Positions 32,352 to 39,461 of a stretch of DNA of 40,189 nucleotides are shown piece by piece (position 1 is the first letter of the stretch; every line of letters begins with the position of its first letter). This DNA is from Pseudonocardia sp. (GTDB lineage: Bacteria; Actinomycetota; Actinomycetes; Mycobacteriales; Pseudonocardiaceae), in NCBI GenBank assembly GCA_030451825.1, contig JAKDNL010000010.1, forward strand, positions 1 to 40,189, in the 5' to 3' direction. The notes under the pieces are model-generated. The model was not told the origin of the DNA. It worked only from the letters and a program-made list of their open reading frames with translations, and ran no database searches. The translations under genes were made by a program, and so were the position numbers.

Positions 32352-32712
32352 AACAAGCTCCTCGATGGACCGCAGGGCGGTCACGACGGAGCGGAGAGCT
32401 CAGCTCGATCCGGGTACGCCGTCGCAACCGTGGAGGCACCGCCCGACCGGACGGCTCATGGGGGCGACTCAAAGACGACGCAACACGGCCCCTCCTCCCG
32501 GCGCTGGGATCCACACCCGCGCGAGCGCAGCGGATCGGCACTCATGATCGAGCGTCTCCGAGAAAAAGAGCAACCCCGGTGGCATCGGACGGACGGGTGG
32601 AAGCCGACCCGAGACGACGCAGGCCGGTGTAACGGTGAATCACGATGTGCAGGTTGACGATGAAGGATCAGACGTAACGGTTGAGCGATCTGCGCCGGTG
32701 TACCATCACGTG
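32352..32712. promoter_or_regulatory. Divergent region between flavoenzyme operon and XRE gene
   Basis: A gap of about 360 bp. Its left half contains the minus-strand leader ORFs. At its right end TTGAGC (32681-32686) and TACCAT (32701-32706) could be a promoter for the XRE gene with a short 14-bp spacing; transcription would then start at or next to the GTG, giving a leaderless mRNA. Nothing else is recognised. Confidence 0.4.
32400..32545 (-). promoter_or_regulatory. Leader with two overlapping cysteine-containing small ORFs
   Basis: Upstream of the flavoenzyme operon, ATG 32545 with GGAG nine bases before it starts a 29-codon frame (32545-32456) with three Cys, two adjacent (EGPCCVVFE). 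Its TGA overlaps the ATG (ATGA) of a second frame of 19 codons (32459-32400) with two Cys. Tandem coupled leaders with Cys codons resemble the cysteine-responsive attenuators known in mycobacteria. That they are translated is inferred. Confidence 0.35.
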
Positions 32713-33555
32713 GTGACCACAGGCCCGACGATGCGTAAACGTCAGCTCGGCTCTCAGCTGCGTCGGCTCCGCACCGATGCCGGTGTTTCGTCGGAGGTGG
32801 CTGCGGCGGAGCTGGACTGCGCCCGCAGCAAGATCAGTCACATGGAGACCGGTCGCAACGCACCGCGCAAGCCGGAGCTCAAGGCGTTGCTGGAGCTCTA
32901 CGGTGCGCCTGCTGACGCCTACGCGACGCTGGAGGCGTTGCGGATCGAGTCCGGCGAGCGCGGCTGGTGGTCGACGTTCAAGCTGCCGAACTGGTTCAGC
33001 GTCTACGTCGGCCTCGAAGCCGATGCCTCGACGATGTGGTCGTTCGCCGGCGAGACCATCCCCGGGCTGATGCAGACCATCGACTACAACAGGTCCACCC
33101 ACCAGGCGACGCCGCATCTGGCCAAGCCGGGAGAGGTGGATCGCCTGGTCGAGGCGCGTCGGCGGCGCTCCCTGCGGCTGAGCACCGCGCCGCTGCTGGA
33201 CTACCGGGCGGTGATCAGCGAGGCGGCGGTTCGTCGGGCTGTCGGGCTCGGCGAGGTCGGCGCCGCCCAGCTCGAGCACCTGATCAAGCTGGCCGAGCAG
33301 GAGAACGTAGGGCTGCAGATCCTGCCGCTCGCCGCGGGGCTGCATGCCAGCCTGGGAGGGTCGTTCGTGCTGCTGGACTTCGGCGGCGTCGACGTGGCGC
33401 CCCCGACGGCGTTCCAGGAGTTCGCCACCTCGGGCGAGGTCGCGGACGACCAGGAGATCGTCGCCAGCCTGACCGCGGCCTGGAATCTGCTCCACGAGCA
33501 GGCCCTGAGCGAGGACGACAGCCTCTCCTGGCTGCGGCGGGTGGCCGGGGAGTAG
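32713..33555 (+). CDS. XRE-family helix-turn-helix regulator with DUF5753-type domain
   Basis: A 280-residue regulator of the actinobacterial XRE-DUF5753 type. The N-terminal HTH is LGSQLRRLRTDAGVSSEVAA, ELDCARSKISHMETGRNAPR (about residues 10-50). The remaining part is the typical partner domain: WWSTFKLPNWFSVYVGLEAD, FAGETIPGLMQTIDYNRS, EQENVGLQILPLAAGLHASL and the C-terminal WNLLHEQALSEDDSLSWL. Such genes stand beside DUF397 genes, as here, and control development or metabolite genes in streptomycetes. GTG 32713 (or 32710) gives the family start and may be leaderless; longer starts lack support. Confidence 0.92.
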   Translation: MTTGPTMRKRQLGSQLRRLRTDAGVSSEVAAAELDCARSKISHMETGRNAPRKPELKALLELYGAPADAYATLEALRIESGERGWWSTFKLPNWFSVYVGLEADASTMWSFAGETIPGLMQTIDYNRSTHQATPHLAKPGEVDRLVEARRRRSLRLSTAPLLDYRAVISEAAVRRAVGLGEVGAAQLEHLIKLAEQENVGLQILPLAAGLHASLGGSFVLLDFGGVDVAPPTAFQEFATSGEVADDQEIVASLTAAWNLLHEQALSEDDSLSWLRRVAGE

Positions 33556-33606
33556 GCATCGTGGCCGGCCTTCCTGACCGGCGTCGGACAGGGCGAGGTC
33601 GCCTAG
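33556..33606 (+). pseudogene. DUF397 C-terminal remnant
   Basis: Right after the XRE stop, in the same frame, 16 codons read ASWPAFLTGVGQGEVA and stop at 33604-33606. They match the end of the intact DUF397 protein downstream (EWSAFLAGVRQGEFD). The rest of that gene is gone, so a former DUF397 partner directly behind the regulator was lost by a deletion. Confidence 0.75.
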
Positions 33607-33756
33607 CCTGACGTCTGCGCACGGCGTGACGAACGCGGACGCGCCGCGTCGCGCGCCGGACCTCGGAGGAGAGCTCGGGTCCCGGCGCGCCTCGGGCCCG
33701 CATCGCCCGGTGACGTCGGGCGCGCGGGAACAAGTGCAACCGGCAAGGAGGAGACG

Positions 33757-33954
33757 GTGGACGGCAACGAGACGCTGACCTGGCGTACGTCCAGCTTCAG
33801 CAGCGGGAACAACGAGTGTGTGGAGGTGGCCGACCTCGCCGATGGCGGCCGCCTGGTGCGTGACACCAAGGACCGTGACGGCGGCACGCTCGCCTTCACC
33901 GACGGCGAGTGGTCGGCATTTCTGGCCGGCGTCCGACAGGGCGAGTTCGACTAA
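33757..33954 (+). CDS. DUF397 domain protein
   Basis: A 65-residue member of the DUF397 family, a short actinobacterial protein usually paired with an XRE-DUF5753 regulator. Family features: LTWRTSSFSSGNNECVEVAD at the start, then RLVRDTKDRDGGTLAFTDGE and WSAFLAGVRQGEFD. Conserved Cys21 and Trp9 are present. AAGGAGGAG precedes the GTG start. It probably modulates the XRE regulator 200 bp upstream. Confidence 0.92.
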   Translation: MDGNETLTWRTSSFSSGNNECVEVADLADGGRLVRDTKDRDGGTLAFTDGEWSAFLAGVRQGEFD

Positions 33955-34322
33955 CCGTCACGACTCCGCGCGACGCACGGAGGGTGCGCGGCCCGCATCA
34001 GCACGGCCCGGGACCCGGCGAGAGCCGGACTCCCGGGCCGCCGTGCCCGTTCCCGGTCCGTCGAGCAACGCCGGCCGGGTATCGGGGTGGCCATCTGCCG
34101 CGGTGTATCCGGGTCACGGACTCCCACCTCACTCGTGCACATCACTCAGTGGTGCCGACACGTAACGATACAAATTTGCAGCTCCTCGGTTATCTCCTCG
34201 GGAACGTCTCGGCGGTCCCACTCTGACCGTTGCGGTCCACGCGAGCACGCCGGTCAGTCGCCACGAGGGCGTGGTCGTCACAATGCAGCCGTAAAGTTCC
34301 TAGCATCAAGTGTAATGTTACG
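33955..34322. other. Intergenic region without a recognised gene
   Basis: About 370 bases with no convincing coding frame. The right end is AT-richer, with patches near 34160-34190 and 34280-34322, among them GTAATGTTAC (34312-34321, arms GTAA/TTAC), which may belong to the promoter of the following small genes. No clear -35/-10 pair was found. Confidence 0.4.
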
Positions 34323-34348
34323 CTCCATCAGTACATCGACTGATGGAG
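34323..34348 (+). promoter_or_regulatory. RNA hairpin hiding a ribosome binding site
   Basis: CTCCATCAGT (34323-34332) and ACTGATGGAG (34339-34348) form a perfect 10-bp stem with a 6-nt loop. The last four bases, GGAG, are the Shine-Dalgarno of the ATG at 34356 (7-base spacing), so when folded the site is blocked. It may be an RNA thermometer, a riboregulator or a protein-binding site; which is unknown. Confidence 0.6.
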
Positions 34349-34355
34349 TGAGACG

Positions 34356-34421
34356 ATGGCTGCTGGTGCTAGCCGCCTGCGCCGGCTGGAGCGGACTGCG
34401 CCGGCTGGAGCGTCCACGTGA
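34356..34421 (+). CDS. Leader peptide ORF, 21 residues
   Basis: ATG 34356, with GGAG in the hairpin stem before it, opens a frame of 21 codons (MAAGASRLRRLERTAPAGAS then T) rich in Ala and Arg. Its TGA overlaps the GTG start of the next gene (GTGA). Its job may be to couple translation of the next gene to opening of the hairpin. It includes a near-repeat, CGCCGGCTGGAGCG twice, about 20 bases apart. Confidence 0.5.
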   Translation: MAAGASRLRRLERTAPAGAST

Positions 34422-34753
34422 GCCCCCGGGCGCGTTCCGAGATCCCGATCGACGGCCGGGAACCGATGGGTCTGGATCTGATCGGGCTGGACTGCAGCGC
34501 GGACGGGCGCCGGCACTACGTCGACGACCAGCACCACGCCGAGGTGCTCGCCGCCGATGGTGACCGCCGGTTCCGGGCGATCTGCGGCCGCCTGATCCTC
34601 GTCGCGTCGTTGGGTGTGGCTCCTGGACCGATGTGTCCGGGATGCAGCGATCTCGCACAGGATCGACGGGACGAGGCCGGGTGGGCGGCTTCGCCCTCCC
34701 CGAGGCAACGATGGCGACGCCGAGCCGGACGACTCCACGCGTCGGTCGGATGA
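34418..34753 (+). CDS. Small Cys-containing protein, possibly zinc-binding
   Basis: A 111-residue protein of the kind often found next to XRE/DUF397 genes in Pseudonocardiaceae. The middle has RHYVDDQHHAEVLAADGDRR, then AICGRLILVASLGVAPGPMC and PGCSDLA: one Cys, about 19 residues, then Cys-x2-Cys, with His residues nearby, which would suit one zinc. The C-terminal 30 residues are Arg-rich and may be unstructured. GTG start overlaps the leader ORF stop. A role in the XRE-DUF397 system is inferred from position only. Confidence 0.6.
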   Translation: MSPRARSEIPIDGREPMGLDLIGLDCSADGRRHYVDDQHHAEVLAADGDRRFRAICGRLILVASLGVAPGPMCPGCSDLAQDRRDEAGWAASPSPRQRWRRRAGRLHASVG

Positions 34754-34967
34754 ACCGGCGCTGGGCGGCGCCGGCCGTGGGGCACACGATGGCGCTCACC
34801 GCCGACCGGGCGCGGAGCCGTAAGCCGCCCCCCGGCAGCGGCTCGGGCCCTCGGTGACCGTTGACGGTCACGGCGTGCGGAGAACCGACCGACACCCCTT
34901 GTGGCGGCGAGATTCGGGCGCTGGCCGTGACAGAATGGTGATCGAGCCGCGGATAGAGGTACCCACT
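34754..34967. other. Gap before the toxin-antitoxin pair
   Basis: About 210 bases without a recognised gene. It contains the first 17-bp direct repeat (34860-34876), which with the bases before it also forms GTGACCG-TTGA-CGGTCAC (34854-34871), and CAGAAT at 34930-34935 as a weak -10 candidate for the antitoxin. Confidence 0.4.
34860..34876 (+). repeat. 17-bp direct repeat, left copy
   Basis: GTTGACGGTCACGGCGT, repeated exactly at 35604-35620. The two copies flank the toxin-antitoxin genes with 744 bp from start to start. The right copy covers the 3' end of a ligase gene; the left copy may be the duplicate made on insertion. Confidence 0.7.
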
Positions 34968-35156
34968 GTGACGATGAGCGACGCTGGGCACTCGGGGCGG
35001 CCGGATGGATCTGGCCCCTCGGTGGAGGAGCTGTTCCGGGGGGTCGAACCGGTGCGGTGCGCGGATGACCTGGCCCGCGAGGGGGTGTTCGCCGAGGGCG
35101 AAGTAGAGGAGTTTCTCGCCGAACTGCATGCGATGCGCCGCTCGGACGTCGGCTGA
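34968..35156 (+). CDS. Antitoxin of a PIN toxin-antitoxin pair
   Basis: A 62-residue acidic protein (61-63 depending on start) just before a PIN-domain gene. The C-terminal half GVEPVRCADDLAREGVFAEG then EVEEFLAELHAMRRSDVG is of the kind that wraps a PIN toxin; no HTH is visible in the short N-terminal part. GTG 34968 has GAGG upstream; ATG 34974 is the alternative. Its stop is 2 bp before the toxin ATG, so they are co-translated. Family assignment rests mostly on the pairing. Confidence 0.72.
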   Translation: MTMSDAGHSGRPDGSGPSVEELFRGVEPVRCADDLAREGVFAEGEVEEFLAELHAMRRSDVG

Positions 35157-35158
35157 GG

Positions 35159-35560
35159 ATGCGGCGAGTCGTCCTCGACACCGACGTCGCTTCCCTGAGT
35201 ATCAAACAGCAGCTGCCGTCGGCGTTGCTGCGCGAACTCATTGGGGTTCAGGTCGGGATCACGTTCGTTACGTTGGGCGAGCTGACCAGATGGGCAACGA
35301 TGCGGCAATGGGGCGCCGGCCGACGCGCGGAGCTGACAACCTGGCTGGGCGCGCGTCCGGCCCTTCCCTACAGCGATGATGTTGCCCGTAGGTGGGGCGA
35401 GATCTCCGCCCATGCCTCCCGCCGAGGGCGTCCCCGGCCCCAGAACGACACGTGGATCGCCGCATGCTGCCTCGTCTACGACTTGCCGCTGGCGACGCTG
35501 AATGTCAAGGATTTCGAAGACTTCGTCGAGCACGAGGGCCTGATCCTGATCGGCACGTAG
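35159..35560 (+). CDS. PIN-domain ribonuclease toxin, VapC-like
   Basis: A 133-residue PIN-domain nuclease. The acidic active site is complete: Asp7 (VVLDTDVASL), Glu41 (TLGELTRW), Asp97 (QNDTWIAACC) and Asp118 (NVKDFEDF). It would cut tRNA or another RNA when free of its antitoxin. GGCTGAGG before ATG 35159 overlaps the antitoxin end. A hairpin terminator follows two bases after the stop. The pair is flanked by 17-bp direct repeats, a sign of transfer as a cassette. Confidence 0.88.
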   Translation: MRRVVLDTDVASLSIKQQLPSALLRELIGVQVGITFVTLGELTRWATMRQWGAGRRAELTTWLGARPALPYSDDVARRWGEISAHASRRGRPRPQNDTWIAACCLVYDLPLATLNVKDFEDFVEHEGLILIGT

Positions 35561-35561
35561 T

Positions 35562-35592
35562 CCCCGGGTAGCTATCGAGCTACGGTCCGGGG
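35562..35592 (+). terminator. Hairpin terminator after PIN toxin
   Basis: CCCCGG-GTAGCT, loop ATCG, AGCTAC-GGT-CCGGGG: a 12-bp stem with a 3-nt bulge right after the toxin stop. Because the ligase gene converges here, it could stop transcription from both sides. No T-run. Confidence 0.65.
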
Positions 35593-35603
35593 TGGGACCA
35601 CCT

Positions 35604-35620
35604 GTTGACGGTCACGGCGT
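35604..35620 (+). repeat. 17-bp direct repeat, right copy
   Basis: Exact copy of 34860-34876. On the minus strand its right half is the last codons and the stop of the acyl-CoA synthetase (ACG CCG TGA), so this copy is the likely original target site at the 3' end of that gene. Confidence 0.7.
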
Positions 35621-37171
35621 CGCCGCTCGGATGTGGGCCCGCGCCCGATCACGCAGGTCGCGCCGTAGCACCTTGCCGTTGGGGTTGCGAGGAAGCTCGT
35701 CGAGCACCACGAGGTGCCGCGGGCGCTTGAAGTCGGCGAGCTCGTCGCGCAGCCCGTCCACCAGGCGGTCGAGGGTGAGGGTGGCGTCGTCGGTGACCAC
35801 GTAGGCGAACGGCGCCTCTCCCCACCGCGGGTCCGGGACACCGACCACGGCGACGTCGACGACGTCCGGGTGCGCGACCAGGATGCGCTCGACCTCGGCC
35901 GGGTAGACGTTGATACCGCCGGAGATCAGCATGTCCTTCTTCCGGTCGACGATCCGCAGGTACCCGTGCTCGTCGGCGATGGCCAGGTCACCCGTGTGCA
36001 GCCAGCCGTTCCGGACGGTCGACGCGGTCGCCTCCGGGGCCCGCCAGTAGCCGGCCATCACGCACGGCCCGGCGATGGTCAGCTCGCCGATCTCCCCGGC
36101 CGCCACCGGCCGATCGTCGTCGTCGACCACGCGGCAGCGCTGGAAGGGCAGCGGGAGGCCGACCCAGCCGATCCGGTCGACGACATCCTCGGGCGGGAGA
36201 CAGAGGTTGTACCCGCACCCCTCGGTGAGCCCGTAGGCGCTGCTCAGGGCCACGCCCTTGGCCTGGTAGGTCTGCAGCAGCCCCAGCGCGACCGGCGACC
36301 CGCCACACGTGGCGCTGCGCAACCCGGACAGGTCCCGGGTGGCGAAGCCGGGGGTGGCGGCCATCATCTGGTAGATCACCGGGACGATCTTGAGCATCGT
36401 CACGCCGCCGTGTTCGACGAGGTCGAGCAGGTGTTCCGGGTCGATCTCGCGTTCGATCACCATGCTGGCGCCGGCGTGCATCATCGGCATGCCGAGCGAG
36501 AGCACCGAGCCGGCGAAGGCCAGCGGTGCGGGTACGACGATCCGGTCGGTGGGACCGATGCCGTCGGCGTTGATCACGGCGATCGAGGTGCCGGTCGCGT
36601 TCCCGTGGGTGATGACGGCGGCCTTGGCGTGGCCGGTGGTGCCACTGGTGTAGACGAGCAACAGCGGGTCGTCCAGGGTGACCGCGGGACGGCCCTGGTC
36701 GGCGTCGTCTCCGTCGGCCAGCGGTGGGCCGTGCAGGTCGCGGTAGTGGTGCCGGCCGGGTGGCGGGTCGTCGAGGTCGTAGGCGGTGCCGAGTCGCGCC
36801 AGGATCCGGTCGGACCGGTCGTCGAAGAAGCGCTCGGTGACCAGCAGCGAGATGTCCGCGTCCTCGGCGATGTGGGTGATCTCCCCGGCGGAGAGCCGGA
36901 CGTTGAACGGGACCATGATCGCCCCGAGCCGCCCGCAGGCGAGCAGCACCTCGAAGAACTCCGGCGTGTTGCGGGCCAGGAACCCCACCCGGTCACCGCG
37001 TGCGATCCCGGCTGCCCGCAACCCGCCGGCCACCCGTGCGACGCCGTCCTCGAGCTCGCGCCAGCTCAGCACCCGCTGCCCGAAGACCAGCGCCGGACGA
37101 TCCGGGGTATAGCGGGCCCAGAACGCCGGCCACTCGGCGATGCCCCGTTCCACCGTGCCGATGTGTGTCAT
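35612..37171 (-). CDS. Acyl-CoA synthetase (ANL superfamily)
   Basis: A 519-residue acid-CoA ligase. Motifs: LLLVYTSGTTGHAKAAVITH (P-loop), ATCGGSPV and SSAYGLTEGCGYNLCLP (A5), NGWLHTGDLAIADEHGYLRI (A7), DRKKDMLISGGINVYPAEVE (A8), and catalytic Lys in NPNGKVLRRDLRD (A10). The start overlaps the stop of the enoyl-CoA hydratase gene (ATGA). With the amidase and hydratase it would activate the acid released from an amide and pass it to beta-oxidation. Its last codons lie in the 17-bp repeat. Confidence 0.95.
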   Translation of the reverse strand: MTHIGTVERGIAEWPAFWARYTPDRPALVFGQRVLSWRELEDGVARVAGGLRAAGIARGDRVGFLARNTPEFFEVLLACGRLGAIMVPFNVRLSAGEITHIAEDADISLLVTERFFDDRSDRILARLGTAYDLDDPPPGRHHYRDLHGPPLADGDDADQGRPAVTLDDPLLLVYTSGTTGHAKAAVITHGNATGTSIAVINADGIGPTDRIVVPAPLAFAGSVLSLGMPMMHAGASMVIEREIDPEHLLDLVEHGGVTMLKIVPVIYQMMAATPGFATRDLSGLRSATCGGSPVALGLLQTYQAKGVALSSAYGLTEGCGYNLCLPPEDVVDRIGWVGLPLPFQRCRVVDDDDRPVAAGEIGELTIAGPCVMAGYWRAPEATASTVRNGWLHTGDLAIADEHGYLRIVDRKKDMLISGGINVYPAEVERILVAHPDVVDVAVVGVPDPRWGEAPFAYVVTDDATLTLDRLVDGLRDELADFKRPRHLVVLDELPRNPNGKVLRRDLRDRARAHIRAATP

Positions 37172-38022
37172 CGTGTGCTCCGTCCTCGTCGGTCGGGGGC
37201 GTCACCGGTCGCGGAACCGGGCCGCTCTGCGCTGCGTGACCGCGGCCGTCCCCTCGCGAAGTCCTCGGTCCGGCTGAGCAGGATCTGGGTGCGGTTCTCG
37301 TACTCGAGCATCTGTGCCAGCGACGCGCCGTCGCGGGACAGATCCAGCAGCGACTTGGTCATCCGCGTCGACATGGGGGCCACGGCCAGCATCCGGGCGG
37401 CGAGCTCCCGGGCGCGGGCGATGCCCTCGCCCGGGCCCGTCAGCTCGGTGACGAGCCCGAGGCGCAGCGCCTCCTGCGCGTCGACCGTGCGTCCGGTGTA
37501 GAGCATCTCCGCGGCACGGTCCCAGCCGATCAGCCGGGGCAGGAAGTAGGAGCTGCCCAGGTCGCCACCGGACGCGCCGAGCCGGACGAACGCGGCGGAG
37601 AACGTGGCGGCGGGTTCGGCTATCCGCACGTCGGCGGCGCACGCCAGGGACATCCCGCCGCCGGCCGCCACCCCGGCGACGACGGCGACGACCGGCTGCG
37701 GGATCCGCCGCAGGCCGGCGACGAGGTCACCGACCGCCTGCTGCAGCGCGTACCGCTCCTGGACCGGCCCGACGCCGTCGTCCCACAGCGCGCCGGAGGC
37801 CTGCTCCTTCAGGTCGATGCCGGCGCTGAACGCCCGCCCGGAGCCGGTCAGCAGCACCACCCGCTGGGCGGTGTCCCGGCGCAGCTCCTCGAGCAGGGCG
37901 CGCAGCCCTCGGATGACCTCGTAGCTCAGCGGGTTGAGCCGCTCGGGCCGGTCCAGGACGACCGTCGTCACGGGCCCGTCGCGCTCGACCCGCAGCCCGG
38001 CGGTGATGGGCTGCTCGCTCAC
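37168..38022 (-). CDS. Enoyl-CoA hydratase/isomerase family protein
   Basis: A 284-residue crotonase. Seen: VTTVVLDRPERLNPLSYEVI, GRAFSAGIDLKEQ (first oxyanion loop), GVAAGGGMSLACAADVRIAE (second oxyanion loop), and FVRLGASGGDLGSSYFLPRL, where the acid residue typical of hydratases is changed to a Gly-Asp pattern seen in a known subgroup. The C-terminal 30 residues are Arg/Ser-rich and extra. GTG 38022 overlaps the amidase stop (GTGA); its own stop overlaps the ligase start. Confidence 0.92.
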   Translation of the reverse strand: MSEQPITAGLRVERDGPVTTVVLDRPERLNPLSYEVIRGLRALLEELRRDTAQRVVLLTGSGRAFSAGIDLKEQASGALWDDGVGPVQERYALQQAVGDLVAGLRRIPQPVVAVVAGVAAGGGMSLACAADVRIAEPAATFSAAFVRLGASGGDLGSSYFLPRLIGWDRAAEMLYTGRTVDAQEALRLGLVTELTGPGEGIARARELAARMLAVAPMSTRMTKSLLDLSRDGASLAQMLEYENRTQILLSRTEDFARGRPRSRSAERPGSATGDAPDRRGRSTR

Positions 38023-39461
38023 CGGCCACCTCCGTCGAGCTCGTGCCCGGGCGCGACACCCACCTCGGCGGCGAGGTGGCGGGCGACGAACAGGGCCGTC
38101 CGATCCTCGAGGAAAGGCGCGATGACCTGGATCCCTACCGGCGTCCCGTCGGGTGCCCGACCGACCGGGACCACCGTGACCGGCAGGTAGCTCACACCCG
38201 GCAACCCGACCCACTGCAGGGTCTGGGTCTGCGGGCGCGGCGACCCGGCGACGTCGATGGCCCGATCGAAGAAGTCGCCCCGCTGGTCGTGCGGGAAGGC
38301 CGTGGTGGGGTAGACGGGGCAGAGCAGCACGTCGTGGTCGGCGAACCAGTCGGCCCAGGCACGGCGCATCCCGGCCCGGCGGTCGTTCAGCGCGAGCCAC
38401 CGGGCGTGGCTGCCGGAGAGCTCGTCGGCGACATGCGGATCGAATCGTGGCGCGGCGGCGCCGGTCACCAGGGACAGGAAGGTGTCGTAGACCTCGTTGA
38501 GATCGAGCCGCGGGCGGTCGGCAGTGACGTGCGCGCCGGCATCGGACATCCGGTCCGCCGCGGCGCGCAGGAGGGCACCGACGGCCGGGTCGACCTCGGC
38601 GCCCGGAGCGTCGAACCAGGCACCGATCCGGTACCGGCGGATGTCGTCGTGCCGGGGCGGGGGGAGCTCGAGGCGCCACCCGGTTCCCACCTCGGTGTCC
38701 GGGCCCGCGAGTACCGCCAGCAACAGCTCGAGATCGTCCACGCTGCGGGCGATCGGGCCGACCACGTTGATGTCCGCGTCGGCGACGCCACTTCCCGGGT
38801 AGCCGAGGTAACCGCACTGCGAGACGATCCCGAAGCTGGGCTTGTGCGCGTGCACGCCGCAGAAGTGTGCCGGGATGCGCAGCGAGCCGCCGATGTCGGT
38901 GCCGAGCTCGAAGCTGGTGAGCCCGGCCGCCACCGCGGCGGCCGAGCCGCCGGAGGACCCGCCCGGTGTACGGCCCGGATCCCACGGGTTGTTCGTGGTG
39001 CCGAACAGCTCGTTGTAGGTCTGGATGTCCTCGGACCAGCGCGAGAGGTTCGTCTTGCCGAAGACGACGGCACCCGCTTGTCTGAGCAGCGACACGGCGG
39101 GCGCGTCCCGGGCGGGCACGTGGTCGCGCAGCTCGACGGCGCCGCCGGTCGAACGCAGCCCCGCGGTCTCGAGCGCGTCCTTGACCGTGATCGGGAGCCC
39201 GTGCAGCGGCCCCCACCACTGCCCGTGCGCGGCCGCGTCGTCCGCCGCGCGGGCCAGCGCCCGGGCCCGGCCGACGTCGAGGGTCACGACGGCATTGAGC
39301 GCCGGGTCGATCTTCTCGACCCGTTCGAGGAGGTGCCCGAGCAGCTCGCTGCTGGAGAGCTCTCCACAGCGCACCGCCGCGGCCTGTCGCGATGCGGACC
39401 AGTGGGCGGGGTCCCCGTTCGCGTCACGGGTCCCGGGTGCGGGCTCGCTCACTGACCCCAT
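38019..39461 (-). CDS. Amidase (amidase signature family)
   Basis: A 480-residue amidase that hydrolyses a carboxamide to acid and ammonia. The Ser-cisSer-Lys triad is visible: Lys94 (GLPITVKDALETAG), Ser169/Ser170 in RTPGGSSGGSAAAVAAG, and nucleophile Ser193 in LGTDIGGSLRIPAHFCG. Length is normal. ATG 39461 overlaps the stop of the upstream degenerate ligase as TGATG, which supports this start; a GTG three codons on is possible. First complete enzyme of the amidase-hydratase-ligase operon. Confidence 0.93.
   Translation of the reverse strand: MGSVSEPAPGTRDANGDPAHWSASRQAAAVRCGELSSSELLGHLLERVEKIDPALNAVVTLDVGRARALARAADDAAAHGQWWGPLHGLPITVKDALETAGLRSTGGAVELRDHVPARDAPAVSLLRQAGAVVFGKTNLSRWSEDIQTYNELFGTTNNPWDPGRTPGGSSGGSAAAVAAGLTSFELGTDIGGSLRIPAHFCGVHAHKPSFGIVSQCGYLGYPGSGVADADINVVGPIARSVDDLELLLAVLAGPDTEVGTGWRLELPPPRHDDIRRYRIGAWFDAPGAEVDPAVGALLRAAADRMSDAGAHVTADRPRLDLNEVYDTFLSLVTGAAAPRFDPHVADELSGSHARWLALNDRRAGMRRAWADWFADHDVLLCPVYPTTAFPHDQRGDFFDRAIDVAGSPRPQTQTLQWVGLPGVSYLPVTVVPVGRAPDGTPVGIQVIAPFLEDRTALFVARHLAAEVGVAPGHELDGGGR

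Noticed and set aside
32456-32560. CATGAGTGCC followed by a GATCC/GGATC stem, reminiscent of a SAM-IV riboswitch start in actinobacteria.
   Set aside because: The following conserved core (GGCAACCC-like segment and pseudoknot bases) is missing; the ATG with its ribosome site is better explained as a small ORF.
38043-39455. Long plus-strand frame opposite the amidase.
   Set aside because: Antisense shadow of a gene whose catalytic triad is intact.
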